Below are positions 1-10,389 of a stretch of 32,385 bases of DNA, piece by piece (the first letter of the stretch is position 1; each line of letters begins with the position of its first letter). The stretch comes from an uncultured Aureimonas sp. (GTDB taxonomy: Bacteria > Pseudomonadota > Alphaproteobacteria > Rhizobiales > Rhizobiaceae). Below the pieces are notes generated by a model that was not told the origin of the DNA, ran no database searches, and saw only the letters and a program-made list of their open reading frames with translations. Location: contig NZ_CAJYIU010000075.1 in NCBI RefSeq assembly GCF_913775355.1, positions 1 to 32,385 of the forward strand. The letters are read 5' to 3'. A program made the translations under genes and the position numbers.

Positions 1-2
1 TC

Positions 3-83
3 GTGCTCGTCGGCCTCTTCACCGCGCGCAAGCAGCTGATCCAGGATCTCCTGCTCGGGACCGTCGTCGTTCGGCGGCGCTGA
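3..83 (+). CDS. C-terminal end of an RDD-family-like membrane protein (partial)
   Basis: The frame is open from the window edge and stops with TGA at 81-83, leaving 26 visible residues. They include FTARKQLIQDLLLGTVVVRR, which looks like the end of RDD-family membrane proteins, where a basic loop plus a D-x-L-x-GT-x-V stretch closes the protein. An RDD gene just upstream of the leucyltransferase gene is a plausible arrangement in rhizobial chromosomes. The match is short, so the family is an inference; the reading frame itself is only moderately supported because the 5' part lies outside the window. Confidence 0.5.
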   Translation: MLVGLFTARKQLIQDLLLGTVVVRRR

Positions 84-212
84 TGCGACGGCAGGACGCG
101 CGGATTTTTTCGGCCGGGATCGTCAGGAGAGCTTTCCAAGCGAGCCTGCGACCATCAAATTGAAATTGCGCGCGCGGATCGACCCCCACGCGCGAGCCGA
201 GGCGCCGACCGC

Positions 213-986
213 ATGACCGCTCACCCCCAGAGCCCGCAATTCTTTCTGACGGCGCCCTCACCCTGCCCCTATCTCGACGGGCAGTTCGAGCGGAAAGTGT
301 TCACCCATCTCGCCGGTGCACGGGCGCCGGCACTGCTCGACCTTCTGACGCAAGGCGGCTTCCGTCGAAGCCAGAACATCGCCTACCGCCCTGCCTGCGA
401 ACGCTGCCGGGCCTGCGTCTCCGTGAGGATCCTCGTCGACGAATTCGAGCCGACGCGGTCGATGCGGCGCGTCCTGCAGACCAACGCCGACCTCTTCGGC
501 CACATGGCCACGGCGGAGCCGACATCCGAGCAGTTCGCGCTCTTCCGCCGCTATCTCGAAGCCCGCCACGCCAGCGGCGGCATGGCCGAGATGAGCGCGA
601 TGGACTACGCGATGATGATCGAGGACAGCCAGGTCGATACGCGGCTGATCCAGTATCGGCGCAAGGGCCCGGACTACCGCATCACCGGGCGTTCGGACGA
701 AGGCCTGATGGCGGTCGCGCTCAGCGACGTGATGGCCGACGGCATGTCGATGGTCTATTCGTTCTATCGGCCGGACGAGGTCGATCGCAGTCTCGGCACG
801 TTCATGATCCTCGATCACATCCGCCGGACGAAGGAGCTCGGGCTCCCCTATCTCTACCTCGGCTACTGGGTCGAGGGCTCCCGGAAGATGCAGTACAAGA
901 TTCGGTATCAGCCGCAGGAACACCTCATGGCGAAGGGCTGGGAGCGCTACCGTTCAAGGGACGTGCCGGACGTTCCTAGCCCGTGA
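213..986 (+). CDS. bpt: Aspartate/glutamate leucyltransferase (L/F-type N-end rule transferase)
   Basis: Bpt transfers leucine from Leu-tRNA to proteins with N-terminal Asp or Glu, marking them for ClpS/ClpAP degradation in the cytoplasm. The 257-aa protein has the usual family length. Near residues 27-71 it shows [21 protein letters not shown] and the cysteine cluster C62-x2-C65-x2-C68, typical of the ATE N-terminal domain. The C-terminal GNAT-like half carries [29 protein letters not shown] and a YRP motif. The ATG start at 213 fits the family N-terminus, and a GAGG lies about 10 bases upstream. Its last 11 bases overlap the convergent gene that ends at 976. Leucyl rather than arginyl specificity is inherited from the family, not visible here. 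Confidence 0.93.
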   Translation: MTAHPQSPQFFLTAPSPCPYLDGQFERKVFTHLAGARAPALLDLLTQGGFRRSQNIAYRPACERCRACVSVRILVDEFEPTRSMRRVLQTNADLFGHMATAEPTSEQFALFRRYLEARHASGGMAEMSAMDYAMMIEDSQVDTRLIQYRRKGPDYRITGRSDEGLMAVALSDVMADGMSMVYSFYRPDEVDRSLGTFMILDHIRRTKELGLPYLYLGYWVEGSRKMQYKIRYQPQEHLMAKGWERYRSRDVPDVPSP

Positions 987-1416
987 AGCGGGACAGGCCG
1001 CGCTCGTCGAAGCAATGAAGGAAGCCTGGGCGAGGCTCGGGGCGCCCCTCTCGAAAACGGGCGGGCTCGCATGAGAAGCCTCGTGAAGACGGCTTGATCT
1101 CTTTGCGGGACATCCATGCGATGTGGACGGGCGCAGCGGACTTGTCTGAGACGAAGTACGGCATGGAAAGAATCATGTCGTCATGCAAAGCAGTCAGCTG
1201 CCCGACGTAACCGTATCGTCCCTTCGCGGTCTTCTCGATCGTCGCATATTTGCCCTTGACCTGAACGGGTCGGACCAAGGTGCCGTCTTCTGTCGGTCGG
1301 CTGACGATCATGTCGAAGCCTCTGTCGCGACGCGGGAAGTAGATGTCCCAGCCTCCGTCCGCCAAGACGCCGGCGACATACATTTCGGCAAAGTAGTCAC
1401 GGCTGACCGTCCTCAC
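976..1416 (-). CDS. Small PD-(D/E)XK nuclease-like protein coupled to parC
   Basis: This 146-aa protein starts at GTG 1416-1414, overlapping the parC stop in a GTGA junction, which suggests translational coupling. I choose this start because the frame runs without homology upstream through parC. The N-terminal half has the layout of PD-(D/E)XK proteins: E11 in an AE helix, then [14 protein letters not shown] with D35, and PVQVKGKY with Q52 and K54. A D...QxK variant is known in the I-Ssp6803I-like endonuclease family. The rest (residues 70-146) has W101 and an Arg/Pro-rich tail and is not recognised. It is cytoplasmic, with no signal or membrane segment. The 3' end overlaps bpt by 11 bases tail to tail. 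Nuclease activity is inference; it could be a catalytically dead relative. Confidence 0.75.
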   Translation of the reverse strand: MRTVSRDYFAEMYVAGVLADGGWDIYFPRRDRGFDMIVSRPTEDGTLVRPVQVKGKYATIEKTAKGRYGYVGQLTALHDDMILSMPYFVSDKSAAPVHIAWMSRKEIKPSSRGFSCEPARFREGRPEPRPGFLHCFDERGLSRFTG

Positions 1417-3662
1417 CCGAAGCGGCCGCTCTTCGGAAAGCCTTTCGGCACCAGTCGACCAGCCTGTGCCCGGTCGCCGCGCCACTCCATCAGCTCCGCG
1501 TCCGACCGCGTGAAGACACGACCCGCGGGATCGGTCCAGGTCAGCCCCTCGGCCAGCTTGAAGACCTTGATGTCGGGCAGCCCGCCGTCCTTGAACCGCT
1601 GCAGCCGGACGCCCTTGCCACGAACCATCTCCGGCACCTGCGCGAGCGGGAAGACGAGCATCTTGCGGTTGTCGCCGACCACCGCGACGGCATCGCCGCC
1701 GTTGATCCGTTCGGCCCGCAGGAGGCGCACGGCGCCCGCGACGTTGAGGATCTGCTTGCCCTTGCGGGTCGACGATACGAGTTCGCCCTCGGACACGATG
1801 AAGCCGTTGCCGTCGCTCGACGCGACGAGGCGCTTGGCCGCCGGATCGGGCACGAAGCCCATCGCGATGTCCTGATCGTCCTCGAGTTCGATCGCGAGGC
1901 GGATCGGGTCGCCGTGACCGCGCCCGCCCGGCAGTTTGTCGGCGCCCAGCGTGAATGCCCGGCCGTTGGTCGACAGGAACACCAGCCTGTCGGTCGTCAA
2001 AGCCGGAAAGGCGAGCTTCAGCCCGTCGCCTTCGCGGAACGTCAGGCCGGAGAGATCGATCAGATGCCCGCGCATCGCGCGAAGGAAACCCTTCTGCGAC
2101 AGGACGATCGTGACCGGCTCCTTCTCGATCAGGGCGACGGCGATATCGTCGGATGAATGTTCGGGAGCGTCGGCGAAGGTCGTGCGGCGCTTGCCGAGCT
2201 TGGTCTTCTTCGAGAAGGCCTCGCGCACCTCGCGAACCTCGCCCGCGACCGTCGACCATTGCAGTTCGGTGGAGCCGAGCAGGGCCTGCTTCGCATCGCG
2301 CTCTTCGCTCAGCGAATCGAACTCGCGCTTCAGTTCGAACTCCTCGAGCTTGCGCAGCGAGCGCAGGCGCATGTTGAGGATTGCCTCGGCCTGTACGTCC
2401 GTAAGCTGGAACGTCGACATCAGGACGGTCTTCGGCTCATCCTCCTCGCGGATGATGCGGATCACCTCGTCGAGGTTGAGGAAGGCGATGATGTAGCCGC
2501 CGAGGATCTCCAGACGCCGCTCGATCTGGTCGAGCCGGTATTGCGAGCGCCGGACCAGCACCTCTCGCTGATGCGCCAGCCACTCGACCAGCACCTCGCG
2601 GAGCGACAGGACCTTCGGCACCTTGCCGCCCGACAGGACGTTCATGTTCAGCGGGATGCGCGACTCCAGATCGGTCAGGCGGAAGAGCGACTCCATCAGG
2701 AGTACCGGGTCCACCGTCCGGGCCTTCGGCTCCAACACGATGCGCACGTCCTCGGCCGACTCGTCGCGGATGTCGGCGAGCAGCGGCAGGCGTTTGGCGG
2801 TCAGAAGGTCCGCGATCTTCTCGATCAGCCGGGACTTCTGCACCTGATAGGGGATTTCGGTGACGACGACGACGTAGCCGCCCCGTCCCTGCTCCTCCCG
2901 CTCCCAGCGCGCGCGAACGCGAAACGACCCGCGCCCCGTGGCGTAGGCCTCGCGGATCGTCTCGCGCCCATCGACCACGATGCCGCCGGTCGGGAAATCC
3001 GGGCCCTGAACGAACTTCAGAAGCGCGTCGACATCCGCGTCCGGCTGCTCGATCAGCTTCAGCGCGGCGTCGCAGATCTCGGCCGCGTTGTGCGGCGGGA
3101 TGGAGGTCGCCATGCCGACGGCGATGCCGGACGAACCGTTCGCGAGGAGATTGGGAAAGGCGCCCGGCAGGACGACCGGCTCTTGGTCCTCCTCGTTGTA
3201 GGTCGGGCGGAAATCGACGGCGTTCTCGTCGATGCCGCGCAGGATCAGCGTCGCGACATCGGTCATCCGCGCTTCGGTGTAGCGCATCGCCGCCGCGCTA
3301 TCCCCGTCGACGTTGCCGAAGTTGCCCTGTCCGTCGATCAGCGGATAGCGGATAGAGAAATCCTGTGCGAGACGCACGAGGGCATCGTAGATCGACGCGT
3401 CGCCGTGCGGGTGAAACTTGCCCATCACGTCGCCGACGATACGGGCGCACTTCTTGTAGCCCTGACCCGGATCGAGCTTGAGCACGCGCATGGCATGCAC
3501 GATGCGTCGATGCACCGGCTTCAGCCCGTCGCGCACGTCCGGCAGCGCCCGCCCCATGATCGTGGACAGCGCATAGGCGAGGTAGCGCTCCTCCAGCGCC
3601 GCCTTGAGATCGATCGGTTCGATGTCGCCGCCGTTCGGCGGGGTATCCACTGGCTTGCCCAT
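1413..3662 (-). CDS. parC: DNA topoisomerase IV subunit A
   Basis: ParC is the DNA-cleaving subunit that, with ParE, decatenates replicated chromosomes. The 749-aa protein has the topo IIA breakage-reunion domain: [40 protein letters not shown] and the catalytic tyrosine in [11 protein letters not shown] coiled coil lies near residues 370-460, followed by a diverged beta-pinwheel C-terminal domain without a GyrA box, which argues for ParC over GyrA. I use ATG 3662 because an AAGG lies about 8 bases upstream and the family begins near MGKP; a TTG at 3698 and an ATG at 3689 lack a ribosome site. At the position of E. coli ParC Ser80 this protein has Ala, within the quinolone-resistance region. 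It overlaps the small downstream gene by GTGA. Confidence 0.95.
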   Translation of the reverse strand: MGKPVDTPPNGGDIEPIDLKAALEERYLAYALSTIMGRALPDVRDGLKPVHRRIVHAMRVLKLDPGQGYKKCARIVGDVMGKFHPHGDASIYDALVRLAQDFSIRYPLIDGQGNFGNVDGDSAAAMRYTEARMTDVATLILRGIDENAVDFRPTYNEEDQEPVVLPGAFPNLLANGSSGIAVGMATSIPPHNAAEICDAALKLIEQPDADVDALLKFVQGPDFPTGGIVVDGRETIREAYATGRGSFRVRARWEREEQGRGGYVVVVTEIPYQVQKSRLIEKIADLLTAKRLPLLADIRDESAEDVRIVLEPKARTVDPVLLMESLFRLTDLESRIPLNMNVLSGGKVPKVLSLREVLVEWLAHQREVLVRRSQYRLDQIERRLEILGGYIIAFLNLDEVIRIIREEDEPKTVLMSTFQLTDVQAEAILNMRLRSLRKLEEFELKREFDSLSEERDAKQALLGSTELQWSTVAGEVREVREAFSKKTKLGKRRTTFADAPEHSSDDIAVALIEKEPVTIVLSQKGFLRAMRGHLIDLSGLTFREGDGLKLAFPALTTDRLVFLSTNGRAFTLGADKLPGGRGHGDPIRLAIELEDDQDIAMGFVPDPAAKRLVASSDGNGFIVSEGELVSSTRKGKQILNVAGAVRLLRAERINGGDAVAVVGDNRKMLVFPLAQVPEMVRGKGVRLQRFKDGGLPDIKVFKLAEGLTWTDPAGRVFTRSDAELMEWRGDRAQAGRLVPKGFPKSGRFG

Positions 3663-3848
3663 GGCGTCGGCCTTAGCCGAAACAACCATCAGGAACAAGA
3701 GGAGAACAAAACGCGATCGCGAGGTCGGTAGCGCCGGGCGATCCCTTTTCTAAACGGCCGAAACCGCCATATTAGCGGCGTCCCTTGCGGGTTCGCTCGG
3801 TGCGGTCGAATCGGCCATCGGTATCGCCACCGTCAGAAAGGTGTCTTC
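3663..3848. promoter_or_regulatory. Divergent intergenic region between parC and an exported protein gene
   Basis: These 186 bases separate the divergent starts of parC and the exported protein at 3849, so promoters for both should lie here. I see a 10-bp perfect palindrome, CGCGATCGCG, at 3712-3721 and a short AT-rich patch around 3768-3776, but no convincing -35/-10 pair on either strand. The ribosome site AAAGG at about 3836-3840 serves the plus-strand gene. Confidence 0.4.
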
Positions 3849-5027
3849 ATGCGCGTCTTCCCGTCCCGCCGTGTCCTCGCGGGCCTCGCTTTCGTCCTCG
3901 CGGGCACGACGTCGTCGCTGGCGGCGGACGCTCAGGCCTTCGCGGAGCGCCTGAAGGCCGCGATGGCCAGCCAGCAGGTGGTTCTCGATTATTCGAGCGC
4001 AACCAGCGATGGGAACGATGTGGTCCTGTCGGCTGCGAACCTGCACGGCGGGGCTCCTGGCGAGAGCCCGCTTTCTCTCGGCGATCTCCGGTTCCAGGGG
4101 GTCACCGGTTCGACGCCGGAGGGCTGGCGGGTCGAGCGCGTTGCGCCGGCCGACATCGACCGCACGGACGGGCCGACGCGCACGCGCGCGTCCGGCATCG
4201 TGATCGACGGCATGCAGATCCCGCCGGCGAACGGCGGCACCGCCGCCTCGCCGGTGTTTTTCGATCGTATGGCCGTGGCGAATGTCACGGCCGAGCATGA
4301 AGGACGTCAGGTGCTCGGCATCGACGGCGTCGAGCTGCGCGCCGGCGGTGGCAACGGAACCGCCTACAGCGGCACGTTCGGCGTCCAGCGTTTCACTGTC
4401 GACACGCAGGCGTCGGGCGGCGAAGGCGGCTCGGCGGTCATGGCCGATCTCGGTTATCAGCAGCTCACGGGAACGGCGACCGGCAACGGCTCGTGGAACC
4501 CGCAGTCCGGCGCCTTGACGCTCGACCCGCTGCAGATCGCCGTCGACAACGCCGGGACGCTGAATTTCGCCTACACGATCACGGGTTACACGCCGAGCTT
4601 CATCCAGTCGCTGAGCCAGCTCAGCCAGCAGATGCAGGCGAGCGGGGGGCAGAACGACGCCAGCGGCATGGCGGTCATCGGACTGATCTCGCAGCTCTAT
4701 CTTCAGTCGGCCGAACTGTCCTTCACCGACAACTCGCTGACCAACCGCCTTCTCGACTACTACGCCAAGCAGAACAACCAGACGCGCGAGCAGATGGTGT
4801 CCGGCCTCGTCGGGTCGCTGCCGCTGGCGCTGGCTTACATCCAGAACCCGGATTTCCAGGCGCAGGTCACCGGCGCGGTGAAGGACTTCCTCGAGAACCC
4901 GAAGTCGCTCCGTATCTCGATCGCCCCGCCCGCTCCGGTGCCGGCGACGCAGATCCTCGGTGCTGCCATGGGCGCGCCGCAGACCCTGCCGCAGGTGCTC
5001 AACCTCTCGGTTCGCTCCGGCAATTGA
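3849..5027 (+). CDS. Exported protein of unknown function, 392 aa
   Basis: The protein opens with a textbook Sec signal peptide: RR, a hydrophobic core (VLAGLAFVLAG) and a probable cleavage after SLA near residue 25. I do not recognise the mature part. It alternates beta-rich, Gly/Thr/Ser-rich stretches (residues 45-235, with many DG and NG turns) and a helical Gln-rich part (about 255-350: SQLSQQMQ, YYAKQNNQTREQM), and ends with a proline-rich linker and LNLSVRSGN. There is no C-terminal Phe barrel signature, no lipobox and no metal site. A periplasmic location is inferred. ATG 3849 follows AAAGG at good distance. It precedes a 2H-phosphoesterase gene by 16 bases, so the two may be cotranscribed. 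It resembles uncharacterised DUF945-like periplasmic proteins only loosely. Confidence 0.85.
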   Translation: MRVFPSRRVLAGLAFVLAGTTSSLAADAQAFAERLKAAMASQQVVLDYSSATSDGNDVVLSAANLHGGAPGESPLSLGDLRFQGVTGSTPEGWRVERVAPADIDRTDGPTRTRASGIVIDGMQIPPANGGTAASPVFFDRMAVANVTAEHEGRQVLGIDGVELRAGGGNGTAYSGTFGVQRFTVDTQASGGEGGSAVMADLGYQQLTGTATGNGSWNPQSGALTLDPLQIAVDNAGTLNFAYTITGYTPSFIQSLSQLSQQMQASGGQNDASGMAVIGLISQLYLQSAELSFTDNSLTNRLLDYYAKQNNQTREQMVSGLVGSLPLALAYIQNPDFQAQVTGAVKDFLENPKSLRISIAPPAPVPATQILGAAMGAPQTLPQVLNLSVRSGN

Positions 5028-5043
5028 TCGCGGCGGGATCGGG

Positions 5044-5559
5044 GTGGACATCGACCCGCTGATCCTGACGCTGCGCTTCGACGCGGCGAGCTTTGAGCGT
5101 TTCGACGCCATGCGTCGGCGGTACTTCCCGCCGGCGCGCAACATGCTGCCGGCACACCTCACGCTCTTTCACAAGCTCCCGGGCGAGCGTCTGCCGGCGA
5201 TCCATCGCGATCTTGCCGCAGTGGCGAAGGGAACACCGCCGTTGCGGCTGAGCGCTGAAGGTATCCGCTTTCTCGGCTACGGATCGGCCTACGAGATCCG
5301 CTGCGATGCCTTGAAGGCTTTACGCGCCGAGCTCGCCGAGCGCTGGTCGGGCGACCTGTCACGCCAGGATGCCTCGGGCTTCTCGCCGCACGTCACGATC
5401 CAGAACAAGGCTCCGGCGCGCGAGGCGAAGGCGCTCTGTGCCGACCTGAAAGCCGCGTTCTCGCCGTTCGAGACGGAGGGCACGGGGCTCCTTCTCTGGC
5501 ACTATCGCGGCGGTCCGTGGGACCTTGCGGACGAATACGGTTTCGAAGGGCGGCCATAG
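5044..5559 (+). CDS. 2'-5' RNA ligase / 2H phosphoesterase family protein
   Basis: The 171-aa protein carries both signature motifs of the LigT/2H phosphoesterase superfamily: HLTLFH at about residues 39-44 and HVTIQNK at about 117-123. The two H-x-T histidines form the catalytic pair that acts on 2'-5' or 2',3'-cyclic phosphodiesters, usually of RNA ends or nucleotides. It is soluble and cytoplasmic. I choose the GTG at 5044 because the family begins just before the first beta strand (DPLILTLRFD) and a GGGA lies upstream; the open frame continues back to 4960, but that part overlaps the preceding gene. A strong hairpin terminator begins one base after the stop. The physiological substrate cannot be told from sequence. 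Confidence 0.85.
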   Translation: MDIDPLILTLRFDAASFERFDAMRRRYFPPARNMLPAHLTLFHKLPGERLPAIHRDLAAVAKGTPPLRLSAEGIRFLGYGSAYEIRCDALKALRAELAERWSGDLSRQDASGFSPHVTIQNKAPAREAKALCADLKAAFSPFETEGTGLLLWHYRGGPWDLADEYGFEGRP

Positions 5560-5583
5560 AAAAGGGCGCCGCGGCGCCCTTTT
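5560..5583. terminator. Bidirectional intrinsic terminator
   Basis: An 11-base perfect inverted repeat, AAAAGGGCGCC, with a two-base GC spacer, is flanked by four A on the left and four T on the right, so it works in both directions. It sits between the convergent ends of the 2H-phosphoesterase gene and aspS. Confidence 0.85.
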
Positions 5584-5607
5584 CGAATGGTCGATCGGCT
5601 GACGGCC

Positions 5608-7398
<1,791 letters not shown>

Positions 7399-7496
7399 GG
7401 CAGTCTTCTCTCGGCTGATCCGGCGGGTCTGGGGTGAGAACGGGACGCCGCGGCCCACCCGAAATTCGCGCGGACAAGCGCATGCAGGTGCCATCC

Positions 7497-7502
7497 TGTC
7501 AA
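7497..7502 (-). promoter_or_regulatory. Possible -35 element of the aspS promoter
   Basis: A perfect TTGACA lies on the minus strand about 100 bases before the aspS start. The matching -10 is poor (a GCTTGT-like hexamer at 17 bases), so this is tentative. The 219-base region 7399-7617 that holds it is otherwise the shared regulatory region of aspS and rnd, without further structure that I can see. Confidence 0.3.
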
Positions 7503-7617
7503 GAATCTTGGGAAATCCGGCCTTCAAGGTACCGCGCCGGTCGATGAAAATGGTGGAAAGGTGTCGCGCGCGGGGTCAGCCGCTGCCCAGCCAGCGCAAG
7601 TCGGCCTATAAGGAGGG

Positions 7618-8769
7618 ATGGAGCCGATCACCACGACTGCCGCGCTGCAAGAGGCGTGCAACACCCTGTCCCGCGCCGAGTTCGTCACGGTCGATACGGA
7701 ATTCATCCGCGAGACGACCTTCTGGCCGGAGCTTTGCCTGATCCAGATGGCGTCGGACGACCTCGCCGTCCTGGTCGATCCGCTAGCCGATGGCATCGAC
7801 CTCCATCCGTTCTTCGCGCTGATGGCCGACGACAAGGTGATCAAGGTCTTCCACGCGGCAAGGCAGGATGTCGAAATTATCCACAAGCTCGGCGGCTTGA
7901 TTCCCGTCCCCCTCTTCGATACGCAGGTCGCCGCCATGGTCTGCGGCTTCGGCGAGTCAATCGCCTACGATCAGCTCGTCGCGAGGACGTCGAAAGGGCG
8001 GATCGACAAGACCTCGCGCTTCACCGACTGGCGCCGCCGTCCGCTTTCGAACGATCAGCTGGAATACGCGCTGGCCGACGTGACCTACCTGCGCGACGCC
8101 TACCGCTTTCTGAAGGCGGCGCTTGCGGTCGAGGGTCGCGAGTCGTGGCTGGCCGACGAAATGTCGGTCCTCACCGATCCCGCGACCTACGACATTCACC
8201 CCGACGACGCATGGAAGCGGTTGAAGCTGCGCGTGAGGAAGCCGATCGAACTGGCTGTCCTGAAGGAAGTCGCGGCGTGGCGGGAGCGCGAAGCGCGCCA
8301 GCGCGACCAGCCGCGTTCGCGCGTCCTGAAAGACGACGCGGTCTATGAGATCGCCCAGCAGCAGCCTCGCGACGAGACGGCTCTTTCGCGTCTGCGGACC
8401 GTCTCGAAGGGGTTCGAGCGGTCGAGCGCGGGGCGTGAGATCCTTGCCGCCGTCGGTCGCGCGCTGGCGATCCCGAAGAGCGAACTGCCGGCGATCCCCC
8501 GCCCACCGAACCAGCCGGAAGGCACGGCCTCGGCGGTCGAGTTCCTGCGTGTGCTCCTGAAGATCGTGGTCGACGAGCGCGGCGTGGCAGGCCGCCTGAT
8601 CGCTTCGGGCGACGATCTGGAGAAGCTCGCCGTCAAGGGCGCGGATGCCGATGTGCCGGCGCTGGAGGGTTGGCGCCGCGAGTTGTTCGGCAACCGCGCA
8701 CTGGAACTTCTCGACGGCCAGTCAGCACTGGTCTACCGCAACCGCCGGGTCGAGGTGGTGAAGCTCTGA
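7618..8769 (+). CDS. rnd: Ribonuclease D
   Basis: RNase D is a 3'-5' exoribonuclease that trims tRNA precursors and other structured RNA. The 383-aa protein shows the DEDDy catalytic set: D26 and E28 in VDTEF (Exo I), D84 in ARQDVE (Exo II), and Y150 with D154 in YALAD (Exo III). HRDC-type helical domains follow, about residues 205-285 and 300-380. ATG 7618 is required by an in-frame TAA just upstream and fits the family's ITTTAAL opening. The strong AGGAGGG sequence touches the ATG with at most one base between, much closer than normal. It converges on ppx across a hairpin. Confidence 0.94.
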   Translation: MEPITTTAALQEACNTLSRAEFVTVDTEFIRETTFWPELCLIQMASDDLAVLVDPLADGIDLHPFFALMADDKVIKVFHAARQDVEIIHKLGGLIPVPLFDTQVAAMVCGFGESIAYDQLVARTSKGRIDKTSRFTDWRRRPLSNDQLEYALADVTYLRDAYRFLKAALAVEGRESWLADEMSVLTDPATYDIHPDDAWKRLKLRVRKPIELAVLKEVAAWREREARQRDQPRSRVLKDDAVYEIAQQQPRDETALSRLRTVSKGFERSSAGREILAAVGRALAIPKSELPAIPRPPNQPEGTASAVEFLRVLLKIVVDERGVAGRLIASGDDLEKLAVKGADADVPALEGWRRELFGNRALELLDGQSALVYRNRRVEVVKL

Positions 8770-8780
8770 GCGGCCAGGCC

Positions 8781-8803
8781 AGGCCGGGCTCCCTGCCCGG
8801 CCT
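8781..8803. terminator. Hairpin between convergent rnd and ppx
   Basis: A perfect 9-bp stem, AGGCCGGGC with GCCCGGCCT, encloses a TCCCT loop. It is followed on the plus strand by a weak pyrimidine tract (TCGCCTTCCC). The position between two converging genes supports a termination role, though there is no proper U-run. Confidence 0.5.
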
Positions 8804-8829
8804 TCGCCTTCCCGATGGTTGGTCCGCTG

Positions 8830-10389
8830 TCAGCGCGCTTCCATCCGAAGCGTGCGCTCCACCACGCGGGCGAAGGCCTGAAGCCGCGCTTCCGGGCGCT
8901 CGCCGATCAGACCGGCAAGATCCTTGGGAACCACGAGCGTGAAGCCGCCGCGAGGGTCCTGCGCCCAGCGCAGGCGCTCCAGCACGCCCGGCATCGCTGC
9001 GGTGAGGAGGTAGGTGACGCGGACGAGCGCCGCGAAGACCCGCGCGAGGTGGATCATCCGCGCATCGGCGATGCTGCTCATGCGCTCCACGTCGGCTGGA
9101 TCGAACTCGCCCTCGTAGCGGTAGTAGTTGGCGAGGCTGAGATAGGCGCGCCCCGGATGATCGACCGCCGGGAAAGCCGCGTTGAGCACCAGAGAGTAGG
9201 CCTGCGTTCCACGATAGTCGGGATGGGCGCGCCAGGCGATGTCGGTCAGGAGGCAGGCCGCCTTGCGAAGCCGCTGCTCGGCTACCGACTCGGCGATGCC
9301 GAGCGCGGTGAACGTGCGGGTCGACCAGTCGATCAGTTCCTCGTTGTGGCGCGCCGAGCGCGAGCGCAGGAACGACAATTCGTGCGCGGCTTCCAGAAGC
9401 GGGTCCTTCGCCTTTTCCTCGTCGCTCAGCCGTTCGTGGAGGTACCCCTCGCGCACGCCGTAGGCGGACATGATGACTTCGGAAGGCTTCAGCGTCTGGA
9501 TGACCGCCTGCAGCGCGACGGCACCGAAGGCCAACAGCGAGCGACGGTTGCGCGAGATCGCGGCGATGCCAGGCAGCTTGTCCGGGTCGTTCTTCACGAC
9601 CGCCGTCAGGAACTCGCCGAGATCAGCCGCCTTCACGGCGTAGCCGTGCATGACGTGGATGGGGTAGCCCGTCTGCTCCATGTGGAGCTTCATCAGGTTT
9701 CGCCACGTACCACCGACGGCGTAGAACGGGCGACCCGCCGCGATCGGCGCAAAGCCGGTCGCGACCATGTGGCTGTCAGCGATCTGCCGAGCCTTGGCGA
9801 GGTCGCCGCTCGACATGTCCTGCAGTCGAAGGCCGCCGAGCGGCATGGTGACGCCGTTGCCGATGCGGCCGTCCGCGACATCGACGATCTCGAGGCTGCC
9901 GCCGCCGAGGTCGCCTGTGATGCCGTTGGGCGAATGGAACCCGGCGATGACGCCTTCGGCCGCGTACCTCGCCTCGTCGGCGCCGGAGAGAATGGTGATC
10001 GGGCATCCGATCGCCGCCTCCGCCGCGCGCACGAAATCGGGACCGTTGGTCGCCTCACGCGCCGCCGCGGTCGCGATCGGGTGGATCTCGCCGACGCGAA
10101 ACTGGTCGCACAGGGCGCGGAAGCGCGTCAGCGCCGCGATGGCGCTGGCAACGGCCTTGTCGTCGAGGCGGTTGGTCGCGGCGAGGCCGCGACCGAGGCC
10201 GCTCAGCACCTTCTCGTTGAAGAGCATGGTGGGCGCCCGGCTGTTGCCCTCGTAGACCACGAGGCGCACCGAATTCGAGCCGATATCCACCACGGCGACC
10301 GGAACCCGTCCGGGTATCCGGCCGTGGGCCGCTTCGTCAGTCGAAGCGGGAATGCTCCGCACGTTGTCTCGCGATGAGCTTGGGAGCAT
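8830..10389 (-). CDS. ppx: Exopolyphosphatase / guanosine pentaphosphate phosphohydrolase family
   Basis: Ppx removes terminal phosphate from inorganic polyphosphate; some members also hydrolyse pppGpp. The 519-aa protein has the ASKHA fold motifs: phosphate 1 ([16 protein letters not shown], about residues 33-48), the TAAAREATN segment, and phosphate 2 ([12 protein letters not shown]). A helical C-terminal half resembles the HD-like domain of long Ppx proteins. It is last in a minus-strand run perM-hdaA-ppk-ppx and its start overlaps ppk by 53 bases. ATG 10389 has a GAAG close upstream; GTG 10362 (26-base overlap) is an alternative start that would drop nine residues. Either way the two genes are likely translated together. 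Confidence 0.94.
   Translation of the reverse strand: MLPSSSRDNVRSIPASTDEAAHGRIPGRVPVAVVDIGSNSVRLVVYEGNSRAPTMLFNEKVLSGLGRGLAATNRLDDKAVASAIAALTRFRALCDQFRVGEIHPIATAAAREATNGPDFVRAAEAAIGCPITILSGADEARYAAEGVIAGFHSPNGITGDLGGGSLEIVDVADGRIGNGVTMPLGGLRLQDMSSGDLAKARQIADSHMVATGFAPIAAGRPFYAVGGTWRNLMKLHMEQTGYPIHVMHGYAVKAADLGEFLTAVVKNDPDKLPGIAAISRNRRSLLAFGAVALQAVIQTLKPSEVIMSAYGVREGYLHERLSDEEKAKDPLLEAAHELSFLRSRSARHNEELIDWSTRTFTALGIAESVAEQRLRKAACLLTDIAWRAHPDYRGTQAYSLVLNAAFPAVDHPGRAYLSLANYYRYEGEFDPADVERMSSIADARMIHLARVFAALVRVTYLLTAAMPGVLERLRWAQDPRGGFTLVVPKDLAGLIGERPEARLQAFARVVERTLRMEAR

Noticed and set aside
1417-2259. Upstream extension of the nuclease-like frame inside parC
   Set aside because: The extension is out-of-frame translation of parC, Arg/Gly-rich and without homology; the GTG at the parC stop is the sensible start.
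3712-3721. CGCGATCGCG palindrome as an operator
   Set aside because: A ten-base GC-rich palindrome is expected by chance in such a genome; there is no second copy nearby to support a binding site.
2157-3731. Plus-strand open frame of 524 codons opposite parC
   Set aside because: Antisense shadow of parC; no ribosome site and no family features.
3750-5162. Minus-strand open frame of 470 codons over the exported orphan
   Set aside because: The plus-strand product has a clear signal peptide and a ribosome site; the minus-strand product is Arg-rich low complexity.
8771-8803. GGCCAGGCCAGGCC direct repeats as a tandem repeat locus
   Set aside because: Only two to three short units exist, fused to the rnd-ppx hairpin; no array.
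8815-10377. Plus-strand open frame of 520 codons opposite ppx
   Set aside because: Same pattern of GC-driven antisense openness; ppx is certain.
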